Shown: positions 26,848-35,840 of the stretch, one piece after another
Layout of the letters: each line of letters starts with the position of its first letter
Position numbering within the stretch: position 1 is the first letter of the stretch
Source of the DNA: Pseudaminobacter soli (ex Zhang et al. 2022)
GTDB lineage: Bacteria; Pseudomonadota; Alphaproteobacteria; Rhizobiales; Rhizobiaceae
Assembly: GCF_014595955.1 (NCBI RefSeq)
Contig: NZ_JABVCF010000003.1
Span: forward strand, 186,001-250,000
DNA: 64,000 nucleotides
Direction of reading: 5' to 3'
The notes under the pieces: model-generated
What the model was told of the DNA's origin: nothing
What the model saw: the letters and a program-made list of their open reading frames with translations, nothing else
The model's database searches: none
Translations under genes and position numbers: made by a program

Positions 26848-27722
26848 CACCCGTTCCCTCCCGTGTCCTGCTTCCGGGTCATCAGCCCTCGCGATGGATC
26901 GTAGGCGAGGATGGCACCGGCAAGGAAAATGGCCGTGAAGGCAACTACGACGGCCAGCGATGTCCATTCGATCTTTCCGTAGAAGGCAAAGCGAATGAGC
27001 TCCACCGCATAGGTGAAGGGGTTCGCCAGGCAGATCTTGTAGAGCAAGGGGCTGGCCTCCTGGACGCGCCATAGCGGATAGAGCGCCGAGGATGCGAAAT
27101 ACATCGGGAAGATCACGAAGTTCATCACCCCCGCGAAATTCTCCAGTTGCTTGATGACGGAGGAGAGCAGCAGCCCCAGCGCGCCGAGCATCAGCCCGGC
27201 CAGGAAGAGTGCAGGCAGAACCATGAGGTAGCCGTAAGGCGGCGCCTTGACGTTCCAAAACCAGGCCACGGCGAGAAAGACGTAGACCTGTGCCAGAGAT
27301 ACGGCGACGCCGGCGAGCAGCTTCGATACCAGCAGGAACCAGCGCGGGAACGGGCTGACCAGCAGCGTGCGCATGTTGCCCATCTCGCGGTCGTAGACCA
27401 TCGAGAGCGAGGACTGCATGCCGCTGAAGAGCAGGATCATGCCGCACAGCCCGGGTGTGATGTAGACCTCGTAGAGAACGTAGGTCTTGTAGGGCGGGAT
27501 GATGGAAACGCCGAGCACCTGACGGAACCCGGCGGCGAAGATGAAGAGCCAGAGCAGCGGCCGGACCAGGGACGAGATGAAGCGCTCGCGCTGATTGACG
27601 AAGCGCAGCCCCTCGCGGATCAGTATGCCCTTGAGGCAGACCAGATAGTTGCCGATGCCGAAGCGAGGGGCCGGTTTTGCGGCCGTCGCCGCGGTAATCG
27701 TGTCACTCGGCCGGATGTTCAT
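26847..27722 (-). CDS. lutF: ABC-2 type permease of the lut/PQQ-associated cluster
   Basis: 291 residues with about six membrane segments; REMGNMRTLLVSPFPRWFLLVSKLLAG and LLSSVIKQLENFAGVMNF are typical of ABC-2 permeases. It resembles the family annotated as the PQQ-dependent alcohol dehydrogenase-associated ABC permease, and LutF of the lanthanide uptake cluster. ABC-2 permeases are normally exporters, yet a binding protein is encoded in the same operon. Start overlaps the ATPase stop (27719-27722). Confidence 0.8.
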   Translation of the reverse strand: MNIRPSDTITAATAAKPAPRFGIGNYLVCLKGILIREGLRFVNQRERFISSLVRPLLWLFIFAAGFRQVLGVSIIPPYKTYVLYEVYITPGLCGMILLFSGMQSSLSMVYDREMGNMRTLLVSPFPRWFLLVSKLLAGVAVSLAQVYVFLAVAWFWNVKAPPYGYLMVLPALFLAGLMLGALGLLLSSVIKQLENFAGVMNFVIFPMYFASSALYPLWRVQEASPLLYKICLANPFTYAVELIRFAFYGKIEWTSLAVVVAFTAIFLAGAILAYDPSRGLMTRKQDTGGNG

Positions 27723-28495
27723 GGCACGGACTCCGCCGCTGCCGCGCTCAGTCTGGAGAAGGCCTCGCCTATGCTCATGGTTCCGGTGAGGCGGATCACC
27801 TCGGCGACCCTGGCGTCCGCCACCAGATTGCCATCAGCAAGCACGACGACGTGATCGCTCGGGTCTACCTCGTCAATCAGATGCGTCGCCCAGAAGGCGC
27901 TGATGCCTTCGGTGGCGACCAGCCGGCGGATGTCGGCAAGGATGCCCGCCCGAGATTTCACATCCAGCCCGACCGTCGCCTCGTCTAGGAGCAGCAGCGG
28001 CGGGCGGTGCAGCAGCGCGCGGGCGATCTCGATGCGCCGCATCTGGCCGCCGGACAGGCTGCGCGCCTTGTCGTGCAGGCGGCCCGACATGTCGACGGCA
28101 GCAAGCACCTCGTCGATGCGCCGCCGCGCCTCGGTCGAGCCGATGCCATGCAGCGAGGCGTGGTAGGAAAGGTTCTGGTAGACGCTGAGGTCGAGATCGA
28201 GCGTGCGGGCTTGGAAGACGATGCCGAGTCGCCGCAGCGCTTCGCCGGGCGCGCGGCTGATGTCGTAGCCGAAGATGCGGATCGAGCCGTGGCGGGTGTC
28301 GTAGAGGTGGCTGATCAGCGAGAACAGCGTGGTCTTTCCCGCGCCGTTGAGGCCAAGGAGCACAGCGAAAGTGCCCGGCGCGATCGAGAAGGAGACATCG
28401 TTCAGCGCCCGCTTGCGGCCATAGGAGTGGCTGACGTGCGAGACGTCGAGGGCGGGGATCGCACCTGCATCCTTGCGTGAATCTACGTGCTGCAT
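27719..28495 (-). CDS. lutE: ABC ATPase of the lut/PQQ-associated cluster
   Basis: Walker A GLNGAGKTT, signature LSGGQMRRIEIARAL, Walker B LLLLDEATVGLD, switch His in WATHLIDEVD. The ISRAPGEALRRLGIVFQARTLDLDLSV stretch is typical of the PQQ-ABC ATPase group. I chose the ATG at 28495 (MQHVDSRK) because AGGGAAGG lies four bases upstream; an ATG at 28540 has no good site. Energises the transporter with the ABC-2 permease. Confidence 0.82.
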   Translation of the reverse strand: MQHVDSRKDAGAIPALDVSHVSHSYGRKRALNDVSFSIAPGTFAVLLGLNGAGKTTLFSLISHLYDTRHGSIRIFGYDISRAPGEALRRLGIVFQARTLDLDLSVYQNLSYHASLHGIGSTEARRRIDEVLAAVDMSGRLHDKARSLSGGQMRRIEIARALLHRPPLLLLDEATVGLDVKSRAGILADIRRLVATEGISAFWATHLIDEVDPSDHVVVLADGNLVADARVAEVIRLTGTMSIGEAFSRLSAAAAESVP

Positions 28496-28543
28496 GTCGC
28501 CTTCCCTTGCAAACGCAGCATTCCTTCCAACGTAGGGCATATT

Positions 28544-29020
28544 CTACTTGATCGTGATCGTTCCCTTCATGCCCTTCTCGGCGAGATCGGGCACCGACCA
28601 AGTGTAGATTCCTGGCCGGACCGTGGTGAACTCGACCCGGATGGTCCCGTCGGAATCGAATTCGAGCCAGGCCGGGGCGCCGTTCATGTGCACCTCGAGG
28701 CGGTCGATGACGATCTGGTTCATCCAGACGTTGCGGAAGAGATCGGTGGCGAACTTGTATTCCAGCCCGCCTTTCGCCGTGATCTTCCAGCGGTAGCCCT
28801 GGCCGGCGATCAGCTCGAAATCCTTCTGGTTGACCGCGAACTGATCCTCTTTCGTGCCAAGGATCAACTCCGGCAGGTTCTTGCTGCTGCGGGTGACCTT
28901 CTCGGCCTGGGCGGCGGGCGCGGCCGCAGCTTCATCGTCATCGTCCTGCGCCAGAGCGGGCGTGTGACCCAGCGCAATGCCGGCCAGGATGGCAAAACCG
29001 ATCGTCCGAAATCTCCTCAA
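28544..29020 (-). CDS. Periplasmic cupredoxin-like protein of the lut/PQQ cluster
   Basis: 158 residues from a TTG start at 29020, preceded by GGGAGGAAGGA; the first ATG upstream (29083) lies inside the propeller gene and lacks a site. Signal peptide ends near ALAQ, then an acidic DDDDEAAAA stretch. The mature part (FELIAGQGYRWKITAKGG, TVRPGIYTWSVPDLAEKGMKGTITIK) has the beta-sandwich look of cupredoxins but lacks the full copper ligand set (no Cys). A metal-binding role via the acidic stretch is speculation. Confidence 0.65.
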   Translation of the reverse strand: MRRFRTIGFAILAGIALGHTPALAQDDDDEAAAAPAAQAEKVTRSSKNLPELILGTKEDQFAVNQKDFELIAGQGYRWKITAKGGLEYKFATDLFRNVWMNQIVIDRLEVHMNGAPAWLEFDSDGTIRVEFTTVRPGIYTWSVPDLAEKGMKGTITIK

Positions 29021-29055
29021 TCCTTCCTCCCTTGAGAACAGTCTTCTGAAAGAGC

Positions 29056-30030
29056 TCAGTTCGGCGACACGACCACGCCCCACGGCAGGGCGCCGACGGT
29101 CACAGACTGCACCGGCTCGTCGGTCGCGACATCAATGAACGTGATGTCGTTGGAGACGCCGTTGGTCGAGATGATCGTCTTCTGGTCGGGCGTGAAGGCG
29201 AGTTGCCAGACGCGCTGGCCGACCAGAATGTATTTCTGGACCTCGTAGGTCGCGGTATCGATGACGGCGACGTGGTTGGCAGGGCCGAGCGCCACATATG
29301 CCTTCTTGCCGTCTGCGGTGATCCGTATGCCAACCGGCTGGATCGCCTCCGAGCGCAGGCCGGGTATCGCGAAGGTGATCTTCTTCTTCACCTGGCGCGT
29401 CGCGTTGTCGATGACGGACACCGTCCCGCCGACCTCGGAGCTCACCCAGACCTCCGAGCCGTCCGGTTTGAACTGGGCGAAGCGGGGCCGTGCGTCGACC
29501 AGCACGTTGTCGGTGATCTCGTGCGTAGCGGTATCGATGAAATGGGCCATGTTCGTCGTCTCGGACGTGTTGACCAGCGTCTTGCCGTCAGGGCTGACGC
29601 CCATCCCCTCCGGCTCCACGCCGACCGGGATCTCGGTGACGACGCTCTTGGTCTCGAGATCGATCACAGTGACCAGATTGTCGTCCTCATTGGCGACGTA
29701 GAGCGTCTTGCCGTCCGGCGAGAGCACGAAGAGTTCGGGGTCAGGGCCGGACGGAAGCGAGCCGACGACTTCAAGGGTAGAGGTGTCGATCACCTCGATG
29801 GTGTCGGAGTCGCTGGCGCAGAGATAGATGAACTTGCCGTCGTTGGAGATGGTGATGCCACGAGGCCGCTGCCCGACATTGACAGTCTTGACCACCTGCA
29901 TGGTCGAGGAATCGACTACCGTAATGGTGTTGTCCTTCTCGTTAGAGACGTAAACAGTGTACGCGCGTGCCGGCATGGCGGCGAGCGCCAGGCTGGCTGC
30001 GACGCCGGCAGCGAGGATAGACAGACGCAT
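29056..30030 (-). CDS. PQQ-associated seven-bladed propeller protein (LutB-like)
   Basis: 324 residues; signal peptide to ARA, then repeated YVSNEKDNTITVVDSSTMQVV-type blades of about 42 residues with YVTN/NHL character (VANEDDNLVTVIDLETK, TNGVSNDITFIDVATDE). Matches the family of PQQ-dependent catabolism-associated beta-propellers. GGAGG precedes the ATG at 30030. Periplasmic; may bind a metal carrier or a partner of the ABC system. Same operon as the binding protein. Confidence 0.8.
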   Translation of the reverse strand: MRLSILAAGVAASLALAAMPARAYTVYVSNEKDNTITVVDSSTMQVVKTVNVGQRPRGITISNDGKFIYLCASDSDTIEVIDTSTLEVVGSLPSGPDPELFVLSPDGKTLYVANEDDNLVTVIDLETKSVVTEIPVGVEPEGMGVSPDGKTLVNTSETTNMAHFIDTATHEITDNVLVDARPRFAQFKPDGSEVWVSSEVGGTVSVIDNATRQVKKKITFAIPGLRSEAIQPVGIRITADGKKAYVALGPANHVAVIDTATYEVQKYILVGQRVWQLAFTPDQKTIISTNGVSNDITFIDVATDEPVQSVTVGALPWGVVVSPN

Positions 30031-30044
30031 CAAACTCCTCCCAT

Positions 30045-31301
30045 TCATTTCAGCTGGCACTTGGTCTCCGGCTGGTCGATGCCGAGCGTGTCGAGTTCGG
30101 ACACCTGGTGCAAAAAGCCTTCCTGCGGGGATGTCGAAACCACCGAGCGGCCGTCGCCCAGGAAGATCGGCTGCCTCAACTGCTGATTCCATTTGCGGAA
30201 GGTGAGCTTCTGGCCCTTGAAGGCGGCGATCGAGAAATCGTCGGCGCGGATGAAGGCCTCGATCTTCTGAGGGTCTGCCCCGCCGGTGCGCGTTGCCGCC
30301 TCGCCGACGATCCGCACCGCCGTCCAAGCCGACATGTCCTTCGATAGCATGCGCCGGCCTGAGGCCTTGGCGAAGCGGTTCTGGATCTGGCTGCCGCCCC
30401 ATTGCTCGCTGGCCGGGTGCCAGGCCAACGGGACGAGCCCGGCGGTGCCCGCGACGGGCCGCGGAATCCAGGTGTGGAAGGGCACATAGGTCCCGAAAAC
30501 CTCGCTCTCATCGGCGACCAGCACGACGTCGTGATCGGGAAGATCCTGCATGAAGACGGGCATCTGCCGCTGGATCTGCACCACGCCGGTGTCGGTGCGG
30601 CGGGCGGTGCCGGTGTCCTCGAACATCTTCTCCGCCACGATCTCGCCGCCGAAGCGCTCCGCCGCGCGCCGCAGCGCATCGGCGAATAGCTTGTCCCGCT
30701 CATGCGAGCCGTAGATCAGCACCCATTTGCGCCATTGCTTCCAGACGAAATACTGCACCAGCCCGTCCGCCAGCATGGAGCGCGTCGGCGCGATGTGGAA
30801 GACGTTGATGCGGCACTCCTCCTCGCGCAAGGCATCGTCGGCCGCGCCTACATTGAAGAGCAGCACGCCATTGTCGCGGGCGATGTCGGCGATCGACAGA
30901 AGCTGCTTGGCGGACAAGTCTGTCAGCACCTGGCGGTCGCCGCGGGCGACCATCTCCTTGAAGGCCGGAACCACGTCGGCGTCCGGCTTCACCTCCGTGG
31001 CCTCGAGCGTGAATTTTTGGCCGAGGAAGCTGCCCGTCGTGTTGTTGTCGGCGATAGCGACATTCGCCCCGGCAACGCCGTCGTCGCGCGGCGGGATATC
31101 AAGCACCGACAGCGCGAGTTGCGGCTCGTAGGCGCGCAGATAGCCGATGCGGATCTCGGTGACCTGCTTGGCAGGCTTGGCGGCCTCAACCTTGGGCTGC
31201 GGTGCCGGTTCCTGTGCGAGCACGGCGGAGGCGTTGACGCCCACCAAAAAAAGACCGATGAAAGCCGCGAGAGTATTGGGCACCGTGCTCTCCCTCGTCA
31301 T
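30045..31301 (-). CDS. lutA: ABC substrate-binding protein of the PQQ/lut cluster
   Basis: About 418 residues, with a signal peptide (LAAFIGLFLVGVNASAVLAQ). VTEIRIGYLRAYEPQLALSVLDIPPRDDGVAGANVAIADNN marks the type I periplasmic binding fold found in PQQ alcohol dehydrogenase-associated transporters. The lutA name is by position and family. Start at ATG 31301 or at TTG 31307, which has a better-placed GGAAGGG. First gene of the minus-strand lut-like operon. Confidence 0.75.
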   Translation of the reverse strand: MTRESTVPNTLAAFIGLFLVGVNASAVLAQEPAPQPKVEAAKPAKQVTEIRIGYLRAYEPQLALSVLDIPPRDDGVAGANVAIADNNTTGSFLGQKFTLEATEVKPDADVVPAFKEMVARGDRQVLTDLSAKQLLSIADIARDNGVLLFNVGAADDALREEECRINVFHIAPTRSMLADGLVQYFVWKQWRKWVLIYGSHERDKLFADALRRAAERFGGEIVAEKMFEDTGTARRTDTGVVQIQRQMPVFMQDLPDHDVVLVADESEVFGTYVPFHTWIPRPVAGTAGLVPLAWHPASEQWGGSQIQNRFAKASGRRMLSKDMSAWTAVRIVGEAATRTGGADPQKIEAFIRADDFSIAAFKGQKLTFRKWNQQLRQPIFLGDGRSVVSTSPQEGFLHQVSELDTLGIDQPETKCQLK

Positions 31302-31387
31302 TGCCAAAACGAACCCTTCCTCCCGAACAGGGGGCGAGTTATTCAACAACGAACGGTGCCGACGTGACCTTACCGAAGCCGTCATCG

Positions 31388-31906
31388 ATGGCAACCCCCA
31401 TCACCACCCTTCTCACTGCAACTTGTGCGGCGTGCATCTGCATGAGCGCCGCTGCGCAAGCGGGGGGAAAGGCTGCCGTTTTCCAGTTCGAGCTGCGGCA
31501 TGGCGATCTCGTTCCGGGTGCACCGCAGAAGCTGGAGGCCGAGCAGCAGCGTATTCGCCTCGTGACGGATCGGTTGCGGGACCACTTCGCCCAATCGGGC
31601 TATGCCGTCGCGGACATGAAAGCCGTCGCCGCGAAAGCGGCCGCCCTCAACCTGGACTCGTGCACTGCCTGTGCCGCCGACCTGGCCCAAAAGGCCGGTG
31701 CAGACTATGCCGTAACCGGCACGGTTTACAGGGTTTCGGAACTCGTGCTGAGCATGAACGTTCGCGTCTATGACGCGGCCACGGGCAATCCGCTCTCCAG
31801 CGCTGTTGTCGATATGCGTGGCAACACCGACGAATCCTGGACAAGGGCGGTCGATTACCTCTATCGCCGCATGCTGGCTCCCCGCCTGGAGAAAATTGCC
31901 CAATGA
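31388..31906 (+). CDS. DUF2380-type exported protein
   Basis: 172 residues with signal peptide (LLTATCAACICMSAAAQA). Core pattern KAAVFQFELRHGDLVP, DSCTACAADLAQKAGADYAVTGTVYRVSELVLSMNVRVYDA is that of DUF2380/DUF3280 proteins, which resemble periplasmic or lipoprotein CsgG-like folds. Its stop overlaps the mfnB start (ATGA, 31903-31906), so it is translationally coupled to the methanofuran genes although it looks periplasmic. Divergent from lutA. Confidence 0.75.
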   Translation: MATPITTLLTATCAACICMSAAAQAGGKAAVFQFELRHGDLVPGAPQKLEAEQQRIRLVTDRLRDHFAQSGYAVADMKAVAAKAAALNLDSCTACAADLAQKAGADYAVTGTVYRVSELVLSMNVRVYDAATGNPLSSAVVDMRGNTDESWTRAVDYLYRRMLAPRLEKIAQ

Positions 31907-33093
31907 CCAAAATGCTGGCCAGCGTCGCCGACGCCGCCGAGGCTGAAATCGCCCTTTCGGGCGGCGCCGACATCGTCGACCTCAAGGACCCGAAGGCCGG
32001 CGCGCTCGGCGCGGTCGAACCTGCGGTCATAGGCCAGGTGGTGGCCGCGGTGGCGAGTCGCGCTGCGACCAGCGCTGTCTGCGGCGACCTGCCGATGGTG
32101 CCGGAGATCATCGCCCGGCAGGCGGAGGAGATCGCCTCGACCAAGGTCGATTACGTGAAGATCGGCTTCTTTCCGTCCGCGGACGCACGTGCGTGCGCCG
32201 AGGCCGTGACCTCTCTGGCGAGGCGGTCGAAGCTGATCGCGGTCCTCTTCGCGGACCTCGCGCCCGACCTCGGCCTGCTGCAGGCATTTGCCGCGAGCGG
32301 ATTTCACGGCGTCATGATGGACACCGCCGACAAGACCGGGGGCAGGCTGCTCCAGCATCTCCCGCCCGAGCGCATCCCGGCCTTCATTGAGGCCGCAAGG
32401 GCGCTGGGACTGAAGACCGGCCTGGCGGGGTCGCTCGAAGCCCCCGACATCCCACGGCTCTTGCCGTTCCATCCGGATTATCTGGGCTTCCGGGGGGCTC
32501 TTTGCGATCATTCCGACCGTACGGCAGGGGTTAGCGAGGAAGCGGTTCGGCATATCCGCGCGCTGATCCCGGAGGAGCGGCCGGCGGGACGATCGGCAAC
32601 CGTCGACTACCGGCTGCTTGCCGCCCGCGGCTATTCGCCGGGGGCCGATTCGGGGCTAGGAACCGACAAGATCTTCGTTCGCGACTTCGTTCTTCCCGTG
32701 CATATCGGCGCCTACAGCTTCGAGCACGGTCACACGCAGAGGGTCCGCTTCGACGTCACAGCGGATGTGCTACGGGTGACCAACGCGCCCGAGGACATGC
32801 GCCATGTCGTTTCCTACGACCTGATCATGGACGGTATCAGGACAATCGTGTCGCACGGGCACGTCGAGCTCAGCGAGACGCTTGCCGAGCAGGTCGCCGC
32901 GCATGTCCTGGAAGACCCGCGCGTGATGCGCGTCACGGTGCGGGTGGAGAAGCTGGAACTCGGGCCGGGCGGCGTCGGCGTCGAGATCGAGCGCAAGCGC
33001 GCAAAGCAGCAGTCTTCACATGCGCGCCCGCCGGCCGCGGCAAGCGCCGGGCCCGAGTTTCCCGGCTCCGGCAAGAAGGGCGCCTCGACGTGA
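31903..33093 (+). CDS. mfnB: MfnB-FolB fusion: furan phosphate synthase plus dihydroneopterin aldolase
   Basis: A 396-residue two-domain protein. Residues 1-235 are the TIM-barrel MfnB ((5-formylfuran-3-yl)methyl phosphate synthase), with DIVDLKDPKAGALGA (Lys28) and DYVKIGFF (Lys86) as the expected catalytic lysines. Residues about 252-365 are a FolB-type dihydroneopterin aldolase (DKIFVRDFVLPVHIGAYSFEHG, VSYDLIMDGI, SETLAEQVAAHVL). A low-complexity tail follows. So one protein would serve methanofuran and pterin synthesis. It overlaps both neighbours by four bases. Confidence 0.88.
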   Translation: MTKMLASVADAAEAEIALSGGADIVDLKDPKAGALGAVEPAVIGQVVAAVASRAATSAVCGDLPMVPEIIARQAEEIASTKVDYVKIGFFPSADARACAEAVTSLARRSKLIAVLFADLAPDLGLLQAFAASGFHGVMMDTADKTGGRLLQHLPPERIPAFIEAARALGLKTGLAGSLEAPDIPRLLPFHPDYLGFRGALCDHSDRTAGVSEEAVRHIRALIPEERPAGRSATVDYRLLAARGYSPGADSGLGTDKIFVRDFVLPVHIGAYSFEHGHTQRVRFDVTADVLRVTNAPEDMRHVVSYDLIMDGIRTIVSHGHVELSETLAEQVAAHVLEDPRVMRVTVRVEKLELGPGGVGVEIERKRAKQQSSHARPPAAASAGPEFPGSGKKGAST

Positions 33094-33728
33094 GGCGAGG
33101 CGTCGCAAAACTGGGCGGCAGCACGGCCGATAGCGCCGAACTGGCTCGGTGGTGCGACACGCTCGAGAAATCCGATCCGCCGCTGATCATCGTGCCGGGC
33201 GGCGGTCCTTTCGCAGACCACGTGCGCGATGACCAGAAGCGCCTGGGCTTTTCCGAAAAGGCCGCTCACGCGATGGCGATCCTGGCTATGGAGCAGTTCG
33301 CGCAGCTCATATTGGAGCGAAGCGCGAACTTTCGTGCCGTGCGCTCGCTCACCGATATCGAAAGAGCGTTCGCTGGCGCAACCATACCGGTCTGGCTGCC
33401 GTCGCAACTCGCGCTGCAGGCGCCCAATATCCGCGAATCTTGGGACGTCACATCGGATTCGCTTGCGGCCTGGCTTGCCGGCCGGACCGGAGCCGACACG
33501 CTGCTCCTGATCAAGCAGACGGACGATTTCAGCGCGCAGGACAGTCTGGAGACCCTCTCGGCCAGGGGCATCATCGACGCGGCCCTTCCCTCGATGCTAC
33601 CGGGGAATGTCGAACTCTATCTGGCCGGACCGCTGCATGCGGCCAGCGCGGCCAAACTCCTCGCATCAGGCCAACTCCCGGGCATCCGCATCTTCCATCA
33701 GGATGCGCCGGCGCTGAAAAGCGGCTAA
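33090..33728 (+). CDS. mfnE: Amino acid kinase-family enzyme (MfnE-like)
   Basis: 212 residues; AKLGGSTADSAE and IIVPGGGPFADHVRDDQKR are the phosphate-binding and substrate motifs of amino acid kinases. MfnE phosphorylates (5-aminomethyl-furan-3-yl)methyl phosphate in methanofuran synthesis; the position after mfnB supports this. GTG start at 33090 overlaps the mfnB stop (GTGA). Confidence 0.82.
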   Translation: MRRGVAKLGGSTADSAELARWCDTLEKSDPPLIIVPGGGPFADHVRDDQKRLGFSEKAAHAMAILAMEQFAQLILERSANFRAVRSLTDIERAFAGATIPVWLPSQLALQAPNIRESWDVTSDSLAAWLAGRTGADTLLLIKQTDDFSAQDSLETLSARGIIDAALPSMLPGNVELYLAGPLHAASAAKLLASGQLPGIRIFHQDAPALKSG

Positions 33729-33847
33729 TGCTCAGGCCATGGTGAAACCTTGGGCAACTGAAAGCTGCGATCCGCCTGCGGCAGTCGGAGCTTCCCTGAT
33801 GCGTCAGTCAAGGCGCCCATATCCGATAGCCCTGCCCCGGCGCCGCC

Positions 33848-35242
33848 ATGGCTGAGCGGCTCGTCTTCCTCACCGGGCACCTGGCCAGGGCGCGGCTGGA
33901 AAAAATCCTCGCCGGCCTCACCGATCCGGAATTCAGCTTCGAGATCGTCAACATCGGCGTGAAGGTCGCGGCCCTGATGACCGAGGAGATCATCAAGCGA
34001 CGGCTGAAACTGCCGGAAGGCGCCGACCGCGTGATCCTTCCCGGTCGATACCGCGGCGATCTTGAGCGGCTTGCGAGCCATTTCGGCGTCCCCTTCCAGC
34101 GCGGTCCGGACGAGGTCGCGGACCTCCCTGCCTTCCTCGGGCACGGCGGCGTGCCTGTCGACCTCAGTCACCACGACCTGCGCATCTTCGCCGAGATCGT
34201 CGAGGCGCCGACGCTCTCCATCGACGCGCTCGTCGCGCGTGCGAAAGACCTCTCGGCGGCGGGGGCTGACGTAATCGACATCGGCTGTCTGCCGGAAACC
34301 CCGTTTCCACTGCTGGGCGATGCGGTCCGCGCGCTCAAGGCGGAAGGGCTTCGCGTGAGCGTCGATTCTGCGTCGACCGAGGAACTGCGGACCGGCGCCG
34401 AGGCCGGCGCCGATTACCTGCTCAGCCTGACCGAGCACACTCTGAGGCTCGCGCTGGAACATGGCGCCGTCCCGGTGCTGATCCCCTCCTCGCCCGGCGA
34501 TCTCGATTCGCTCGGGCGCGCCATCGAGGCGGCGCAAAGGGCGGGAATTACCTTCATCGCCGACCCGGTCCTTGACCCGATCCATTTCGGCTTCGCGCAG
34601 TCGCTCGGCCGCTACATCGAGGCGCGCCGGCGTTGGCCGGAGGTCGAACTGCTGATGGGCACGGGCAACCTGACCGAACTTACCGACGCCGACAGTTCCG
34701 GGGTCACGTCCGTGCTCGCCGGCCTCTGTTCCGAACTCGAGATCCGAAACGTACTGGTCGTAAACGTCAGCCCTCATACGGTTCGCACCGTCGAGGAGCA
34801 CGATCTGGCACGCCGCATCATGTTCGCCGCGCGCGCCGACAGCGCGCTGCCGCGCAGCTACCATCCCGGGCTCTTGCAGGTTCACGACCGAAAGCCTTAT
34901 CCCGCCTCGATCGAGGATATCGCGGCGCTTGCGGGCGAGGTGCGCGACGCCAACTTCCGCATCATGACCGCGCCCGACGGCATCCACATCTTCAACGCCA
35001 AGGGCCACGCCGTGGCGCAGGATGCCTTCGCTCTCTTTCCCGGCCTCGGAGTGGAGAATGACGGGGCGCACGCCTTCTATCTCGGCGCCGAGCTGATGAA
35101 GGCGGAGATCGCCTGGCGGCTGGGCAAGCGCTACTCCCAGGACGAGCCGCTCGCCTGGGGCGTCGCGGCCCCTGCGCCGGAAGAGGACCGGACGCGGCTC
35201 GCGGAAGCGGGACACACCTTGCGAGCCAAGCAGGAAAAATAA
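33848..35242 (+). CDS. Pterin-binding-domain protein, DHPS-related (DUF6513)
   Basis: 464 residues. Its middle (ADVIDIGCLPETPFPLLGDAVRALKAEGLRVSVDSAS) has the dihydropteroate synthase fold; the last third (IMTAPDGIHIFNAKGHAVAQDAFALF) belongs to a conserved extension. These proteins occur with archaeal-type C1 genes and may be the H4MPT counterpart of DHPS, joining a pterin to an aminophenyl or ribofuranosyl precursor; that is inferred. No good ribosome binding site is seen at this start. Confidence 0.8.
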   Translation: MAERLVFLTGHLARARLEKILAGLTDPEFSFEIVNIGVKVAALMTEEIIKRRLKLPEGADRVILPGRYRGDLERLASHFGVPFQRGPDEVADLPAFLGHGGVPVDLSHHDLRIFAEIVEAPTLSIDALVARAKDLSAAGADVIDIGCLPETPFPLLGDAVRALKAEGLRVSVDSASTEELRTGAEAGADYLLSLTEHTLRLALEHGAVPVLIPSSPGDLDSLGRAIEAAQRAGITFIADPVLDPIHFGFAQSLGRYIEARRRWPEVELLMGTGNLTELTDADSSGVTSVLAGLCSELEIRNVLVVNVSPHTVRTVEEHDLARRIMFAARADSALPRSYHPGLLQVHDRKPYPASIEDIAALAGEVRDANFRIMTAPDGIHIFNAKGHAVAQDAFALFPGLGVENDGAHAFYLGAELMKAEIAWRLGKRYSQDEPLAWGVAAPAPEEDRTRLAEAGHTLRAKQEK

Positions 35243-35245
35243 GCC

Positions 35246-35824
35246 ATGCCTTACATTCGCGAGACGATCATCACCACCGTCGACCGAAACGGCCAGGTCC
35301 ATATCGCGCCGCTCGGCATCATCGCCGAAGGAGACGGCTGGGTCATCGCGCCGTTCCGCCCGTCTGTGACCCTCGACAATCTGACGGAAGTCCCGTTTGC
35401 GGTCGCCAACTACACGGACGATGCGCGCATCTTCGCGGGCTGCCTCACCGGCCGCCGCGATTGGCCGACCGTCGCTGTCCCAAACTGTCCGGTGCCGCGG
35501 CTGGAGGCCGCGCTCGCGCATTCCGTGCTCGAGGTGCAGCGGGTCGATGAAGACGTCTTGCGGCCCCGCCATTTCTGTCGAGTGGTGTCCGAGACGACGC
35601 ACGCTCCCTTCACCGGCATGAACCGGGCCAAGGCGGCGGTACTGGAACTGGCCATCCTCGTCAGCCGGCTCGATATGCTGCCGCGCGAGAAGATCGAGGC
35701 CGAGATCGCCTATCTCACCATCGCCATAGAGAAAACCGCGGGGCCGGAAGAGAAGGAAGCGTGGGGCTGGCTGATACAGCGCGTCAGCGAGCATTTTGGC
35801 GGGGTGGACGCTGGGCGAGAGTAG
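35246..35824 (+). CDS. DUF447 flavin-reductase-like protein
   Basis: 192 residues; IRETIITTVDRNGQVHIAPLGIIAEGDGWVIAPFRPSVTLDNL has the split-barrel FMN-binding look of DUF447. Members are found in archaeal and methylotroph H4MPT clusters. Three bases after DUF6513. A reductase step in H4MPT or methanofuran synthesis is possible, not shown. Confidence 0.8.
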   Translation: MPYIRETIITTVDRNGQVHIAPLGIIAEGDGWVIAPFRPSVTLDNLTEVPFAVANYTDDARIFAGCLTGRRDWPTVAVPNCPVPRLEAALAHSVLEVQRVDEDVLRPRHFCRVVSETTHAPFTGMNRAKAAVLELAILVSRLDMLPREKIEAEIAYLTIAIEKTAGPEEKEAWGWLIQRVSEHFGGVDAGRE

Positions 35825-35840
35825 GCAACCACGGCGCCGT

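Noticed and set aside
33725-35794. 689-codon minus-strand frame opposite DUF6513 and DUF447
   Set aside because: Spans two confident genes on the other strand; sequence is repetitive Arg/Asp/Gly without known motifs.
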